Origin: Alnus glutinosa
Taxonomy: Eukaryota; Streptophyta; Magnoliopsida; Fagales; Betulaceae
DNA: 64,000 nucleotides
NCBI RefSeq assembly: GCF_958979055.1
Contig: NC_084887.1
Span: forward strand, 39,125,120-39,189,119
Direction: 5' to 3'
Shown: positions 53,877 to 64,000 of the stretch, piece after piece
Layout: each line of letters opens with the position of its first letter
Position numbering within the stretch: the stretch's first letter is position 1
Program-made: the position numbers and the translations under genes
The notes under the pieces: model-generated
What the model saw: only the letters and a program-made list of their open reading frames with translations
Told to the model about the DNA's origin: nothing
The model's database searches: none

Positions 53877-56800
53877 GGGAGGGGGGAACCCCCACACAGA
53901 CAATTAATAGTTTTTTTTTATTTTTTTTATTTATATATATATATATATATAATAGTGAAAATTCATGCAACTTACTTCCTGTTGAATCACATCATCGCAC
54001 AAGTGAAGAAGAGTACCCTTTCCACTATCCAGTTGTTTGTCATACATGGACTGAGTTATCAAGTTCTGATATGAGGCTAAGTTTTGCTGAAACCTACAAG
54101 CAGTAGAAGAAAATATAACCATGTTAGTAACTACAAAAAGTCATAAATGATGATGAATTAAACAGTAAAAGATACAGAGGGACCAAGTTATTATGCAAAC
54201 ACAAGCAGCCAATGACATATGGTAAAGACTAGCAGATCTGCAATCAAAACCCAAGGGCAAATACACAGTCAGTGAGTCCAACATATGATTCTACTCAGGA
54301 ATTGTTCTCATCTGACTAACCTACACTGTAGCATTCTCAGAGAGAGCGTGATACAAAAGATAGATAATCATTTGACCAGGTCAACTTTTCACACAATGAT
54401 TTTCTGAAGGACTTATCATACAGTAAAATCAGAATGCAGACCAACAGCCATGTGCAACACTGGTATTCATCAAATAAGTAATATACATCCATATGCACTA
54501 AATTCAAAGAAAAAAATTAATTACTGTAAAATAAATTGAAGTACTTAACGTGAAGTATGTCTTAGCAAAATAACCAATCACGGTGGATAGAATGGCAAAG
54601 ATGACCCATAAATCACCTTTAGGCATTTCAACTGAACCAGAGACTGCAACCTGTGAAAAAGACATGGAAAGCACATTAGAAAAAATTGGGCCAAGGGCAA
54701 ACAGTACGACAAATGGACTTAAATTGCTACCAAAACACTGACCAGCCCAACTATAGCAGACCCAAGGAACTTGACCCAGTCCATTGGAGTTAATCCTGGG
54801 TTTTTCTTTTCAGGCTGTAATAGGCAAAAGTTCCAATCCAAGGTTGTCAGTCGTGCAAACTTCAAGGAAAAATAAGGTGACAGAGTAGTTAATAAACCAG
54901 AGAGAGTGCAGGCAAGTGACTCACAAGAACTATCTCCATATCAGCCATTGGAATGTTTTTGAAATGCTTCACATATATTCCTCGTTCTGTTTTCAATTTT
55001 GTACTCGCTCGCCTGAAGTCATGCCACTCTTAGATGTCAATGAATTACTTTTATGGTCTTCTCAAGATTAGTTACAGAGAGTATCAACCCAAATAACAAA
55101 GTAGATAATCCCCCCACCCCCACCCAGCTCCCCAGCCACTCCCCCACCAAAAAAGGAATCCCATAGCTTATTGAGTGTATAATCTGTAGAATCTTCTACA
55201 ATATACACTATGTATCACCTTAAGGCACCCATTTTCTTATTCAAAAAGATCATTCTTCTCAAGTCAAGATTTTTTTTTTTTTTTTGATAAGTAATTCTTC
55301 TCAAGTCAAGATTCAAGAAGTTCAAAGATGTTGATCATATTCAACAGCTACCATCAATTTGTTTCAAAAGGGTATCAACCCAAATAACAATGTAGATAGT
55401 CCCCCCACTCGCCAGCCACCAGCCGCCACCCCCTCCCCCCACAAAAAAAGGAATAACATAGCTTATTGAGAGTATAATATGTAGAATCTTGTATAATAGC
55501 ACTATATTCCACCTTAAGGCACCCATTTCCTTGTTCAAAAAGATCATTCTTCTCAAGTCCAGGTTCAAGTTAAAAGATGTTGATACCATTCAACAGCTAC
55601 CATCAATTTGCTCAACAGAGAAATGAATCAGAGGAAACTAAACTTAAACCTAAAATGACACCAATTTTGCAAAGACACCTCCAAACTTTCATTTTCAATA
55701 CCTAACCCTTGCAAATTACCATTTCATTGCAATTTACACCATCCATTAAATTTTGGCATGAAAATGGACGGAAAGTTTCAAATATTTTACTTGAAATGCC
55801 GAAATTGCCTTTGACATCCTTTAATTTTTGTTTTACTTATTTTTGTTGAAGCTGACGCATGGATATCCCCTCAAATGACATGTGTATTAACAAAGAATAA
55901 GCAACTAACAAAGTTTTTCACAACATGTGACACACTAAAAATAATTTTTTTTTTTTTAAAAAAAAAAAGCGCAAAAGAGAGAAAATCCATGGCATAGAAT
56001 GCACGTAGCTGGAACTGATAGGGGTCAGAACTCAGAAGAGCCTTTGCAGAGCAACACTAAACTGAGAGTAAAGGTTGAAGAGGACGAGGAGGAAGAGTGC
56101 CATTGAACGAAAGAGATAATACCAAAAACTTATCAATCTTCATCCCCAGACCAACTCACTTATCTTACCATTTGTCGACGTCACACTTTATCATCTACTG
56201 TAATCTTGAGAAGCCGAGAGACAATGAAGAAGAAGATGGGCAGTTGCACCTCTGTTTTTCAGTTTTCTTGCAATCGGGTGTTTTGTTTGTTTTTGTTTTT
56301 TATTTGGGTTATTGGAGCCCAAGTTTGTTGTTTTAGCCCACATGTTAGTTTAGGTAACTTTATTATATAAAAATGTAAGGGATATCCATCTAAAAGTTTA
56401 GCCAAAAAATAAAACAAAAATGGTAAGGGGTGACAAGGGCAATTTGGACATTTCAAGTAAAAATATGTATATGTGGTTCACGTGCAGAACTTTCCATCTA
56501 TTTCGACATCAAAATCTAAAAGATTGTGTGAATTGCAACATAATGGTGGTTTGAAGAGGCCAATTACCAAAAATTGAAGTTAAGAGGTATCTTTGCAAAA
56601 TAATGTGTGAATTGCAACATAATGTTAGGAATTCTTCACAATAACATGTTGAAAAACAAAATATTAATAAACAAAAATAAAAAAGCAGTACCTGTAGACG
56701 ACAATTATCCTATCAAAGGTAGGTTCTTCAATTGTGATCTTGCCCACCAAATTTCTTACACTGGAGAATACAGCATTAAATGTCATGAAGTAGCAAATAA

Positions 56801-59800
56801 AATATGTATATGTGTAAGGGAAGGTTTTAAGCTTCACATTTGCAAGTTAATTTCAGCTTCTAGCCTGACATTTATGCAAAATTTTAAACTTACAACTTGG
56901 TATGCACTTAATCTTCAAACTTTTAGCTTATAACTTAGTTCCAATTAGGAGTGACCAATGTATAAGCCAGAACAGAGTTTGCAAACCTTGATCCAAAGGT
57001 AACTAAATCAGAAAATTCTGACCATTCAGTTTTGATGATTCCTAACTCATCTGGTAACCTTGTATGCCATTAATCTTTAAGCTTTTAACTTATAACTCAG
57101 TTTCCCAGTTGGGAGTTACCAAAGCTTACGATATCAGATAATTCTGACTGTTCAGTTTTAATGATTTCTAACTTATAACTTAGTCAATCACCTAATTCAT
57201 AACTATTTTCATAGAATATTAAAAACAAAAATCCTGAGTTGCAGAAAACATTTGGGAGAATGAAGCTAAATCATGTTGAGGATGAGAAAAAAACAAAATG
57301 TTCCCAAATAATTCAGGTATCAGAGAACAATTTCAGAATAATCAATAGTAACCCAACAACTGCTATATAAACATATCTCACTAGTTGAATGGAATTAACT
57401 CAAAAAATCCAAGTGACCAAGAGCAAGGACAGCAACATTTAAACTGATTAGAATGGCAAGCACAAAAGCCCAAAGCTGTGATACTTAAACATGTTCCATA
57501 ATAAGTGTGTCAGCCATAATAACTGCAATATGGAGAAGCCATATAAGACCTTAGTTCCATATTTTCGAGACGGATTCGTTCAACAACTAGATCATCACCA
57601 CATGCTTCAGAGTTAATATCATCTTGCTTCTTTGGATCTTTCTTATGTTGTCCACTTGACCTTTTCAAAAGCTTTTCCAGCCTGCAAGCACCATACACCA
57701 GAAAAGGGGAAAAAAAAAAAAATTGTGTGAAGCAGGTTAAAATTTAATCGATGAGAAATTAAATTCGAATTATCAATTCACATAATAAATTAATCTGTTA
57801 TCTTGCAGGTTAACAGCTTATGAACCATAATATTTGTTTACCGACACAGAGTAAAGTTATTTACTCCATAGTCCTAATGATACCAAAAGGTGTTGTCTGG
57901 ACCATTGGGAGAACCATAAAATGATACCAATATTGAACTGCGATGTCATAACAAATAATTAACTAATTTAGAAATAAAATAATACTATATCTTATAAATA
58001 GTTACAAGGACAGTAATTTTGCTTAATGAAATTGTAACTCACAAAATTTATATGTATAGTTTTTATATTTTTACTGAAACCCTATTTATATTTTTACTGA
58101 AACCCTAAAAATTACTGTATCAAAACTAAGCAATTAAATAAAAGTCAAAACTAATAAATTCGCCCTCCCTCCCGCTCTCTCACACATATCAAATGACCTT
58201 AGCCAGAAGCCCCCCCCCCCCCCCCCCCCCCCTCCGGGTTCCTTCATCATACGCTTTTTCTCTCTACTTCAAATCCAAAATTCACCAACCATCAATGGTG
58301 CCACAGGCCCCCCTTCATCACTCCCCCTCTTTCCCTTTCTTACTCACTCAAAATAAAACGCTGCAAAAAGAAGAAAAAGTCTACCTCTGGTTAGAGAGAA
58401 AACAGGCTACAAAGAACAAAACAGTGTTAAGAATTTGTATGAGAAGGGCTAAGATCTTTTTTGAAACAGTGAGACAGGCTGATGCAAATGTTGGTCCACC
58501 TAGTTTTATTTAGGCCCTATTAATTGATGGGGTTATTAGAATTTAATTTTCAAGAGTAAAGGGTGTTTTTGTAATTCAATAAATGGGTGTTGCCCTAGAT
58601 TGTTTTGGGTAAGTCAATAAACGGGCGTTGCCCTAGGGTTTAGTCGTAAGTCTATTTAAGTAAGACTTGTATTCCAATGGAGGCAAACTTTGATGGAATA
58701 AAATTATGAAGAATTGATTATTTTCTCTCTCTTTCTCTCCCCCGAGCTTCTTCTTTCTTTCTCTCTTCTCTCTCTTTCTCGCTCCCTGGCTTTTTTCTCT
58801 CCCCTTAGCTTCTTCTATCTCTTCTCTCTCTTTCCCCTTTTAGCTTCTTTCTCCTCTCTTTCCCCTACTTACTCCTACTTTTACTTTGTGATTATGGTGA
58901 TTATTGTTTGTCCTGCATCACGTGCCAAGATCTCAAGGATTTCCTATTTGGTTGAGATGAGGTCTTTGGCTTTTGGGATATGATTTGCATCTGAACTTTA
59001 CTGTTTTGGGGAGTTTGCAGAGAAAGAAAAACTCACCAAACAACCATTTTTTGGACAGAAACAAAAGCACCCAATACGTTGGACAAGCAAAGGTTTGCCA
59101 GCTGGACCCACCAGTCAAGAGTTATAGGTGGTTCTTTTGATATAACAGTTCTACGAGTTCACAATGTTGTTATACCGGGGGGGGTGGGGGGGGGGGGGGG
59201 GTGGGGTGGTTTTTACGGAGGTCACTAGTTTAAATCCCCCCTCCCCCTCTTGTGTGGACATGTCAAAAATATATATATAACAACTTTAAAGTGTTTGGCT
59301 ATATTAAGCTCAACCATGAGTCCATGAAAATTCTACCTCCAACACTATTTTGAGAATAATCAACAGAATTACATTATGGTCCAAAAGTTCACTTACCTGG
59401 TTAGTCTTAAAAGATATCCCCAGAGACGTGCAATGATCATATCCACTTTCTCCATGAAAAAGTAATTAGTAGTCCGATCAATTCCAATACCACGCCGGAA
59501 TATAATATACTAAGAGTTAAAACAAAAAACGATGCATATTAGCTTTCTAGAGAGAGAGAGAGAAAGGTCAATTAGTACCCAGCTCAAACAAGTCAAAGAG
59601 TAAAAATAGCTAGGGTTTTTAAATCTATATGGTATCTACCAAAGGTCTTCTTTCAATAATTTCAAGCCAAAAAAAGTACTGTGCAACTTCTTGTCAAAGA
59701 ACGTGTACTCAAATAAAGAGGGAGTCATTACAACAATAAAGAACAGAACAGTCCCCTGGAGTTTCTTGAATCATGTTGTCCAAGTGAATAAATACGGTTG

Positions 59801-60435
59801 ATTCCAGTTATCAGTTATCAAGTGGTAGATAAAACTATCCATCACTTGTCAAGAGAAACATTTAACAAGTCAAATTATCTGATATAACTTTATATTAGAC
59901 AACTCTCTCAGCCATAACCATCTCAAAAGACCAAACAAGTTGAAAGAACCAAGTATAGAAATGAGCACAAAACATGAATAAGAAATAGAAAACCCATGCA
60001 CCGTGTCTCTCCACCTTGAATAGGACTATGTATATTAAGATAAGCATAAAAGATGATAAGAAAGAAACAACCCATGCCTGGTGTATCTCCCCCTTTGTAA
60101 GGAGGTCTTGAATTCAACTTGTTATGGCAGGAATTTCTGTGGTTAGGGGATCATAAAGTCATCCAGGAGGAGGGAGGGGGCGTTGGAGGGAGGGAGGGAG
60201 GGAGGGGGGGGGGGAGAGAGAGAGAGAGAGAGAGAGAGTAGTGGCAGAGCCAAGATTTTTCTTTTGAGTGGGCCGAATTAATAAAATAATATTATATTTT
60301 TTTTCTCAGTGAATTGTTTTATCTTATGCAACCGATATAACTTATTCTTCTCTTGAGAAAGTTGACAGAAATCTGTGCACAAATTAAAAGGATAAAAAAT
60401 TAAAAATTAAAAGGATAAAAAATTATAAATTAAAA

Positions 60436-60478
<43 letters not shown>

Positions 60479-60954
60479 ACTTAGATATTAAAAAATTTCT
60501 TTGACAAACATTTTTTTATTTTTTTAGCCAAAAGAAAAACTGAGCAAGTAAATGGAGAAAGAAAATGTAAAACAACAAAACCATAGCATTAACAATCAAC
60601 ATAATGTGTTTAGAAGAAAAAACCAAATCAAGATGCCCACACACACACACACACAAAAATCAATATCATGAAAGGGGGGCTTGGCATTCTTTCACTTAAT
60701 CACATGCTTACACCCAAATAATAAAGATCTCCCTCAGGCTTTAGTGCTCTATAAATTGTATCCTTTAGGCTTTTGCATTTTTTGCTTAGAGAGAATAGAA
60801 AGAAAGAAAAGGAAGAAAGTGAGGGCATGGGGAGAGAAAACTAAAAAAAAAGGGGGGAAGAGCCGAATTGCGGAAAAGGGAAGGCAAGTCTAAAGAACAG
60901 TAACGGATAGATGAAGAAAGTGTGAAAATATGTCATGTCATGTTTTGAAAGGTC

Positions 60955-61041
<87 letters not shown>

Positions 61042-63592
61042 GGGCCATCATAATGGATTTTTAAGTGGCTAACCAAGGAGCTTTTGAGTTTGGGCTTAAA
61101 AAATCCATAAAAAAATTTTACTTCAAAAATTATGTAGTGAGAAGCCTATTCTATATACTTTTTTTGGACTGAATCACCATATAGATTTTTTATTTTTTTT
61201 ATTTTTTTTTTGGAGTTTTGGGGGGGTAGCTTGGCTTTGGGCATAAAAATTCCATGTAATTTTTTTTAGGGCTGGGGTAGTTTTTTTCTTTAAAAAAAGA
61301 AAAAGAAAAAATGGGAAAGGCCAGCTTGGGCTTGGGCTTAGGCTTAAAAAGCCTTGTAAGATTTTTTTTTTTTTTGCAGGGCCAAGGGGGCTGGGCCCTC
61401 CTGTCTCCGCCAGAGAGAGAGACAGACATGGTTTTATATCACCCTTCTTAGTGAGAAAAAAGAAGGAGATCTCACTCTTTGTTTGAACTTCAGAACAAGA
61501 AAACCATACTTTTGATACTGGAGGAATAGTTAATTACAGGTTTGGAAAGGCTACAAGGAAGCCTATTATTTCATCAACAAAAGGAGATTTTTCGCAAATA
61601 ACATTGTTTCACTGCACGTAACCTTGTTTCGAGAAAAGGATAATACTAATTCCATCCCATCCAGCTTTGCATGTTTTAGAAACAGGCTTTCAACTTTCAG
61701 TATGAAATACAGCAATTTCCTTTCCCCATATAAAGATGATAATGATTTCAGATATGCAGAAGTAGGATAACATTGAGATTTTGACCTTAGGTTATTCATT
61801 GGAACTGTTTTCAGTGATATCGCATCACGACTCAGTACAGCAACAAATTCAACATCAAAACCTGACAATGAAGCTCTCCTTTCTACCCATCCTTTAATGC
61901 TATTTGCATCAGTACCATGCCTTGTTTGAAAAGGATTGTTGTTAATTTAGACACTTGACTTCCGACTGATTGGTTTTGATAGGATTCAACGATGACAACA
62001 ACTAATTTAAGCAAACTTGAGAAGGAAGCAGCATACTGAAGACGAACAACAGCTTGCAAACTTTTATATGTTAAACTTAAAGCAATACCTTATCAGAAAA
62101 ATCTGGAAGGTTCGGGTGAGGATGCTCTGCAAAATATTTCTTCAAAAGCTTCTTGTCGAGCTACACAGCAAAACAGAACATCCAGATCAGCAAATGTAAA
62201 GAGCACATGAAAATATTCAAAGGTACATTGTGACACATATTTATCATAATTGTTTATATGTATACAAATATCAATGTATACATATTTATGTTTAAGTACA
62301 AACCTTAGAATCATCAACCCTGATTGGAAGATTTAGAAGATACTGCCCTGAAAGTGCAACATCGATTTCCTCATCACTTGTTATCTTGAAATTGCTCTTT
62401 TCCATCACCTATTCAATTATAAGAATTTTCTGAAAATAAGAGGCCTAGCAGTACAATGGTGACAAAGATATATGTAATTCTCTGGTTTCAACATGCGTAG
62501 CGTTTGGCAAAAGGATCTCTTTTAGTTTTAACTTTGGCAATTCGAGTCTAACTGAAATTCATTTAATGGGATTGCATTTTCCCCATTTCACTGTAGATTC
62601 TGAATGATGAGCCAGAACTGTGACCATAATTTTACCTAAAACTCACCCCTTATCATAAACCCCAGCCATATTTTTCACCCACTACTGTCACTTAAAACCC
62701 AAAATTCGCAAACAAGAGAAATAGGTTTTTCCTTCCGGTCCAACCAACAAAATCAAACCTTAAGCCAATCACAAACCTTTAAAAAGAAAAGAGTCTATTT
62801 TGCGATCAGACAATTTTATCAACTATTTTAAGGGTGGTCGTACATCAATTGCCCTCACTTGCTGTCCATCTTTGACATCATAATTGACAACGTATCACTC
62901 TATGGATAAGAGCATATCAGTCATAGCTATTGCTGAACTGAGAGGGCTTTTGTAATAGGAGCAAGGATGAAAACGGCACAATGTTGAAGAGTTCAAAATA
63001 CTAGAACTCAAATCTTTAAAATAATAATAATAATAAATAAATAATTAAAAGAAGAAGAAGAAGAAATTATCCCACCGTGAATGAATAATTGAATGGTTTT
63101 TTATTGCACTTCACATATCACAAAAAGGTACAAACTCACTATCAATGATGCAGCAAATTATGAAAGAGAATCATTTGTTATAATGTCTACTTTTTTCCTT
63201 TCTCTTTTGGTTCCACTGGAGTCCAAATGCACTCTAAGAGCAAAACAATAGGAAGTTCCCATAATACCTGAAATAAGTACGTCAGGAAATTTTGTTCAAG
63301 TACATCAATTTCTTCAGGAGATAGGTTCTGCTGCTGCAATTTATGAGCCCCATGCACAGGATCAAAGAGGGAGTACAGTTGCTGTAAACACAAATTAGCA
63401 GCAAAAATATGTGAAATAGCAAAACAAAAACAAATTCAGTGAACAAATATAGCAATGAAAGGTTTCTGTCAATAGGACCAAGACAAGAAGATAATACCAT
63501 CAGATCCTCAAATTGTAGAAGATACCAAGCTCGGATTGTGTACTCAACTCTTTTGCAGAGCTTTAAAAACTCAGTCCGATCAGAATTTTGTT
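50908..63592 (-). CDS. DUF3754 (TMEM143-like) membrane protein, 5' end beyond the window
   Basis: Fourteen exons join in phase on the minus strand: 63592-63498, 63381-63268, 62408-62304, 62160-62089, 59509-59397, 57681-57550, 56760-56692, 55012-54925, 54814-54743, 54650-54550, 54093-53976, 52660-52601, 52481-52371 and 51018-50908. They encode about 452 residues ending [12 protein letters not shown]; the first exon lies past 64000. The order ([60 protein letters not shown]) is that of the plant DUF3754 family, for example At3g19340. Two membrane segments lie in [14 protein letters not shown] and [20 protein letters not shown]. Function is not known; an annotation as aminopeptidase circulates without visible catalytic support. 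The intron after 52601 begins with GC (cag|gcatgt), a GC-AG intron. Introns hold many transposon pieces. Confidence 0.9.
51190..51620 (-). pseudogene. LRR receptor-like fragment inside the last DUF3754 intron
   Basis: On the minus strand leucine-rich repeats can be read: [51 protein letters not shown], a stop, then [16 protein letters not shown] and [11 protein letters not shown]. Stops and frameshifts interrupt them, and no kinase is attached. The style ([18 protein letters not shown]) is that of an LRR receptor-like kinase. It is a dead fragment, not related in order to the RPK2-like gene at 44 kb. Confidence 0.75.
51830..52160 (+). mobile_element. LTR end fragment
   Basis: The sequence 'attgccctctctaaactctc' and 'ttactgacttaagcatcgga' followed by 'ggctctccgg' resembles the R-U5 part of plant Ty3/gypsy LTRs, similar in style to the remnant at 15770-16411 (gacttaggcatcggag). 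It lies in the last DUF3754 intron next to the LRR fragment, and both may have arrived together. Confidence 0.45.
52790..52988 (+). mobile_element. 5'-truncated LINE 3' end
   Basis: About 195 bases end 'ttgtgcccctctgcgctttt', then 'taatgaatatttacttatc', then poly(A). This matches in order the 3' end of the LINE at 33200 (gcgcctctctgcgc... attacttatc + poly(A)). It lies in the DUF3754 intron between the exons ending at 52601 and starting at 53976. No clear target duplication is seen. Confidence 0.75.
53813..53872. repeat. (GT)n-(GA)n microsatellite
   Basis: A compound (TG)n then (GA)n tract of about 60 bases lies in a DUF3754 intron. A run of about 17 C lies nearby at about 53665-53682. Confidence 0.9.
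55081..55610. repeat. local tandem duplication in a DUF3754 intron
   Basis: Two direct copies, 55081-55361 and 55372-55610, start 'gtatcaacccaaataacaa' and end 'caacagctaccatcaatttg'. Without a 42-base extra piece in copy 1 both are 239 bases long, so the duplication is recent enough to align nearly without gaps. The extra piece is the LINE scar at 55252-55312. Confidence 0.85.
55252..55312 (-). mobile_element. ultra-short LINE insertion scar with an empty-site control
   Basis: An exact 19-bp direct repeat, attcttctcaagtcaagat, at 55252-55270 and 55294-55312 encloses about 23 bases, poly(T) plus gataagta. On the minus strand the insert reads TACTTATC followed by poly(A), the same 3' terminus as the LINEs at 33207 and 52980. 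The second tandem copy (55546-55563, attcttctcaagtccagg) has the target once and no insert. Confidence 0.85.
55666..56602. mobile_element. non-autonomous TIR element, about 0.9 kb
   Basis: The left part (ttttgcaaagacacctccaa, tggacggaaagtt, attttacttgaaatgcc) reappears inverted at the right (ggcaatttggacatttcaag, aactttccatctatttc, aagaggtatctttgcaaaa), giving ends of about 130 bp that are similar but diverged. The inside holds no transposase. It may be a MULE derivative. It lies in the DUF3754 intron between exons 56692 and 55012. Confidence 0.55.
58209..58232. repeat. poly(C) run of 24
   Basis: An uninterrupted C run in a DUF3754 intron. Similar C runs occur at about 33521-33543 and 53665-53682 and a G-rich run at about 59178-59200. 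Such length is uncommon in plant DNA, and the length may be affected by sequencing. Confidence 0.8.
58489..58920 (+). mobile_element. solo LTR, copia-like
   Basis: The unit starts tgttggtccacctag and ends tcctgcatca (TG...CA). It has 'gtctatttaagtaagacttg' (TATA/R region), 'tggaataaaattatgaagaa' and a long CT-rich tail. This is the layout of plant Ty1/copia LTRs. No internal region is present and the flanking 5 bases do not match, so one edge may be worn. It sits in the DUF3754 intron between exons 59397 and 57681. Confidence 0.6.
60239..61415. mobile_element. possible degenerate transposon
   Basis: The left edge (gtggcagagccaagattttt) and the inverted right edge (ctggcggagacaggaggg on the minus strand) are loosely similar. 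Text such as 'tgagtgggccgaa' and 'gggctgggccctcc' is common near the ends of a plant repeat family. The middle is poly(A), (AT)n and (GA)n tracts. This is a weak assignment. Confidence 0.3.
60955..61040. repeat. (AT)n-(GA)n compound microsatellite
   Basis: About 43 bases of AT followed directly by about 40 bases of GA, in the longest DUF3754 intron (62089 to 59509). Confidence 0.95.
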
Positions 63593-64000
63593 CTGCAGAA
63601 TGTAGAAAAAGTACAGGTCCAGTTAACAATAATAGAACAGTATGTTGCCAAAGACGAGCCAATAAACTCTTGCATCATTTTTTTTTTTTTTTTAAACGAT
63701 TAAATAAAAGACAAGTTTTATTTTAGGATCTATTATCCCCATGTAAATTCTTTGAGTAACAAAGGCAATGTTCATTGCCTACACAACACAATTGACTTAA
63801 AGAAAAAGTGCAACTTAATTATTTTAATCTGATGAAAAACCAATTCAAACCCAGAGCTTATACCTATATTGCAACATTTCCTAAACCCCAAAAGTAAATA
63901 TGGATAAGACACAACACAGGACGTTTAGTAAAGTCGAGAGCTGATTGACAGAGAAATATTCAGCAAACTTATTGCATATTTTTTTTTAATAAAAAAAAAA

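Noticed and set aside
1-64000. CRISPR array, operon or bacterial system
   Set aside because: The DNA is plant nuclear; short regular spacers and polycistronic gene order are absent, and repeats are microsatellites, MITEs and transposons.

Overview
The window is nuclear DNA from a flowering plant, most likely a woody eudicot. The evidence is split plant genes with GT-AG introns, a chalcone synthase, an RPK2-type receptor kinase, a UPF0496 pair, and a dense load of Mutator-like elements (MULEs), MITEs, L1-type LINEs and LTR remnants. No species-level call is possible from the sequence alone. Exon models were built by hand from reading frames, splice signals and protein family memory; no search was run.

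Layout. 0-4.7 kb: T-rich DNA, a 1.2 kb MULE with 9-bp target duplications carrying what looks like a captured transcription-factor exon, then AT-rich intergenic DNA. 4.7-6.5 kb: a complete chalcone synthase gene with a textbook G-box/H-box/TATA promoter. 7.2-12.1 kb: a 4.9 kb MULE-like element with 1.2-1.35 kb inverted arms, a 9-bp target duplication and a broken FAR1-type gene in its loop. 12.1-18.1 kb: MITEs (four hairpins within 600 bp), an LTR remnant and a frameshifted minus-strand gene fragment. 18.7-30.3 kb: a tandem array in which a membrane-anchored atypical kinase gene (K) and a UPF0496 gene (U) were duplicated together, giving K, U1, broken K', U2, broken K''. 31.4-40.9 kb: the UTP23 rRNA-processing gene behind a duplicated promoter/leader region split by a 2.9 kb truncated LINE. 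44.1-47.2 kb: a single-exon RPK2-like LRR receptor kinase. 47.9-64 kb: a minus-strand DUF3754 membrane-protein gene (14 exons visible, 5' end beyond the right edge) whose introns hold a solo LTR, LINE tails, an LRR pseudogene and a TIR element; two decayed copies of its 5' exons lie just past its 3' end.

The genes do not form a pathway. Chalcone synthase starts flavonoid synthesis, UTP23 acts in 18S rRNA maturation, RPK2-like and K are signalling proteins at membranes, and UPF0496 and DUF3754 proteins are membrane proteins of unclear role. The most distinctive signal is a set of extremely short retroposition scars: 15-35 bp inserts that are little more than the last bases of a LINE plus its poly(A), each between 13-19 bp target duplications. 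One lies in only one copy of a local duplication, so the other copy shows the empty site.
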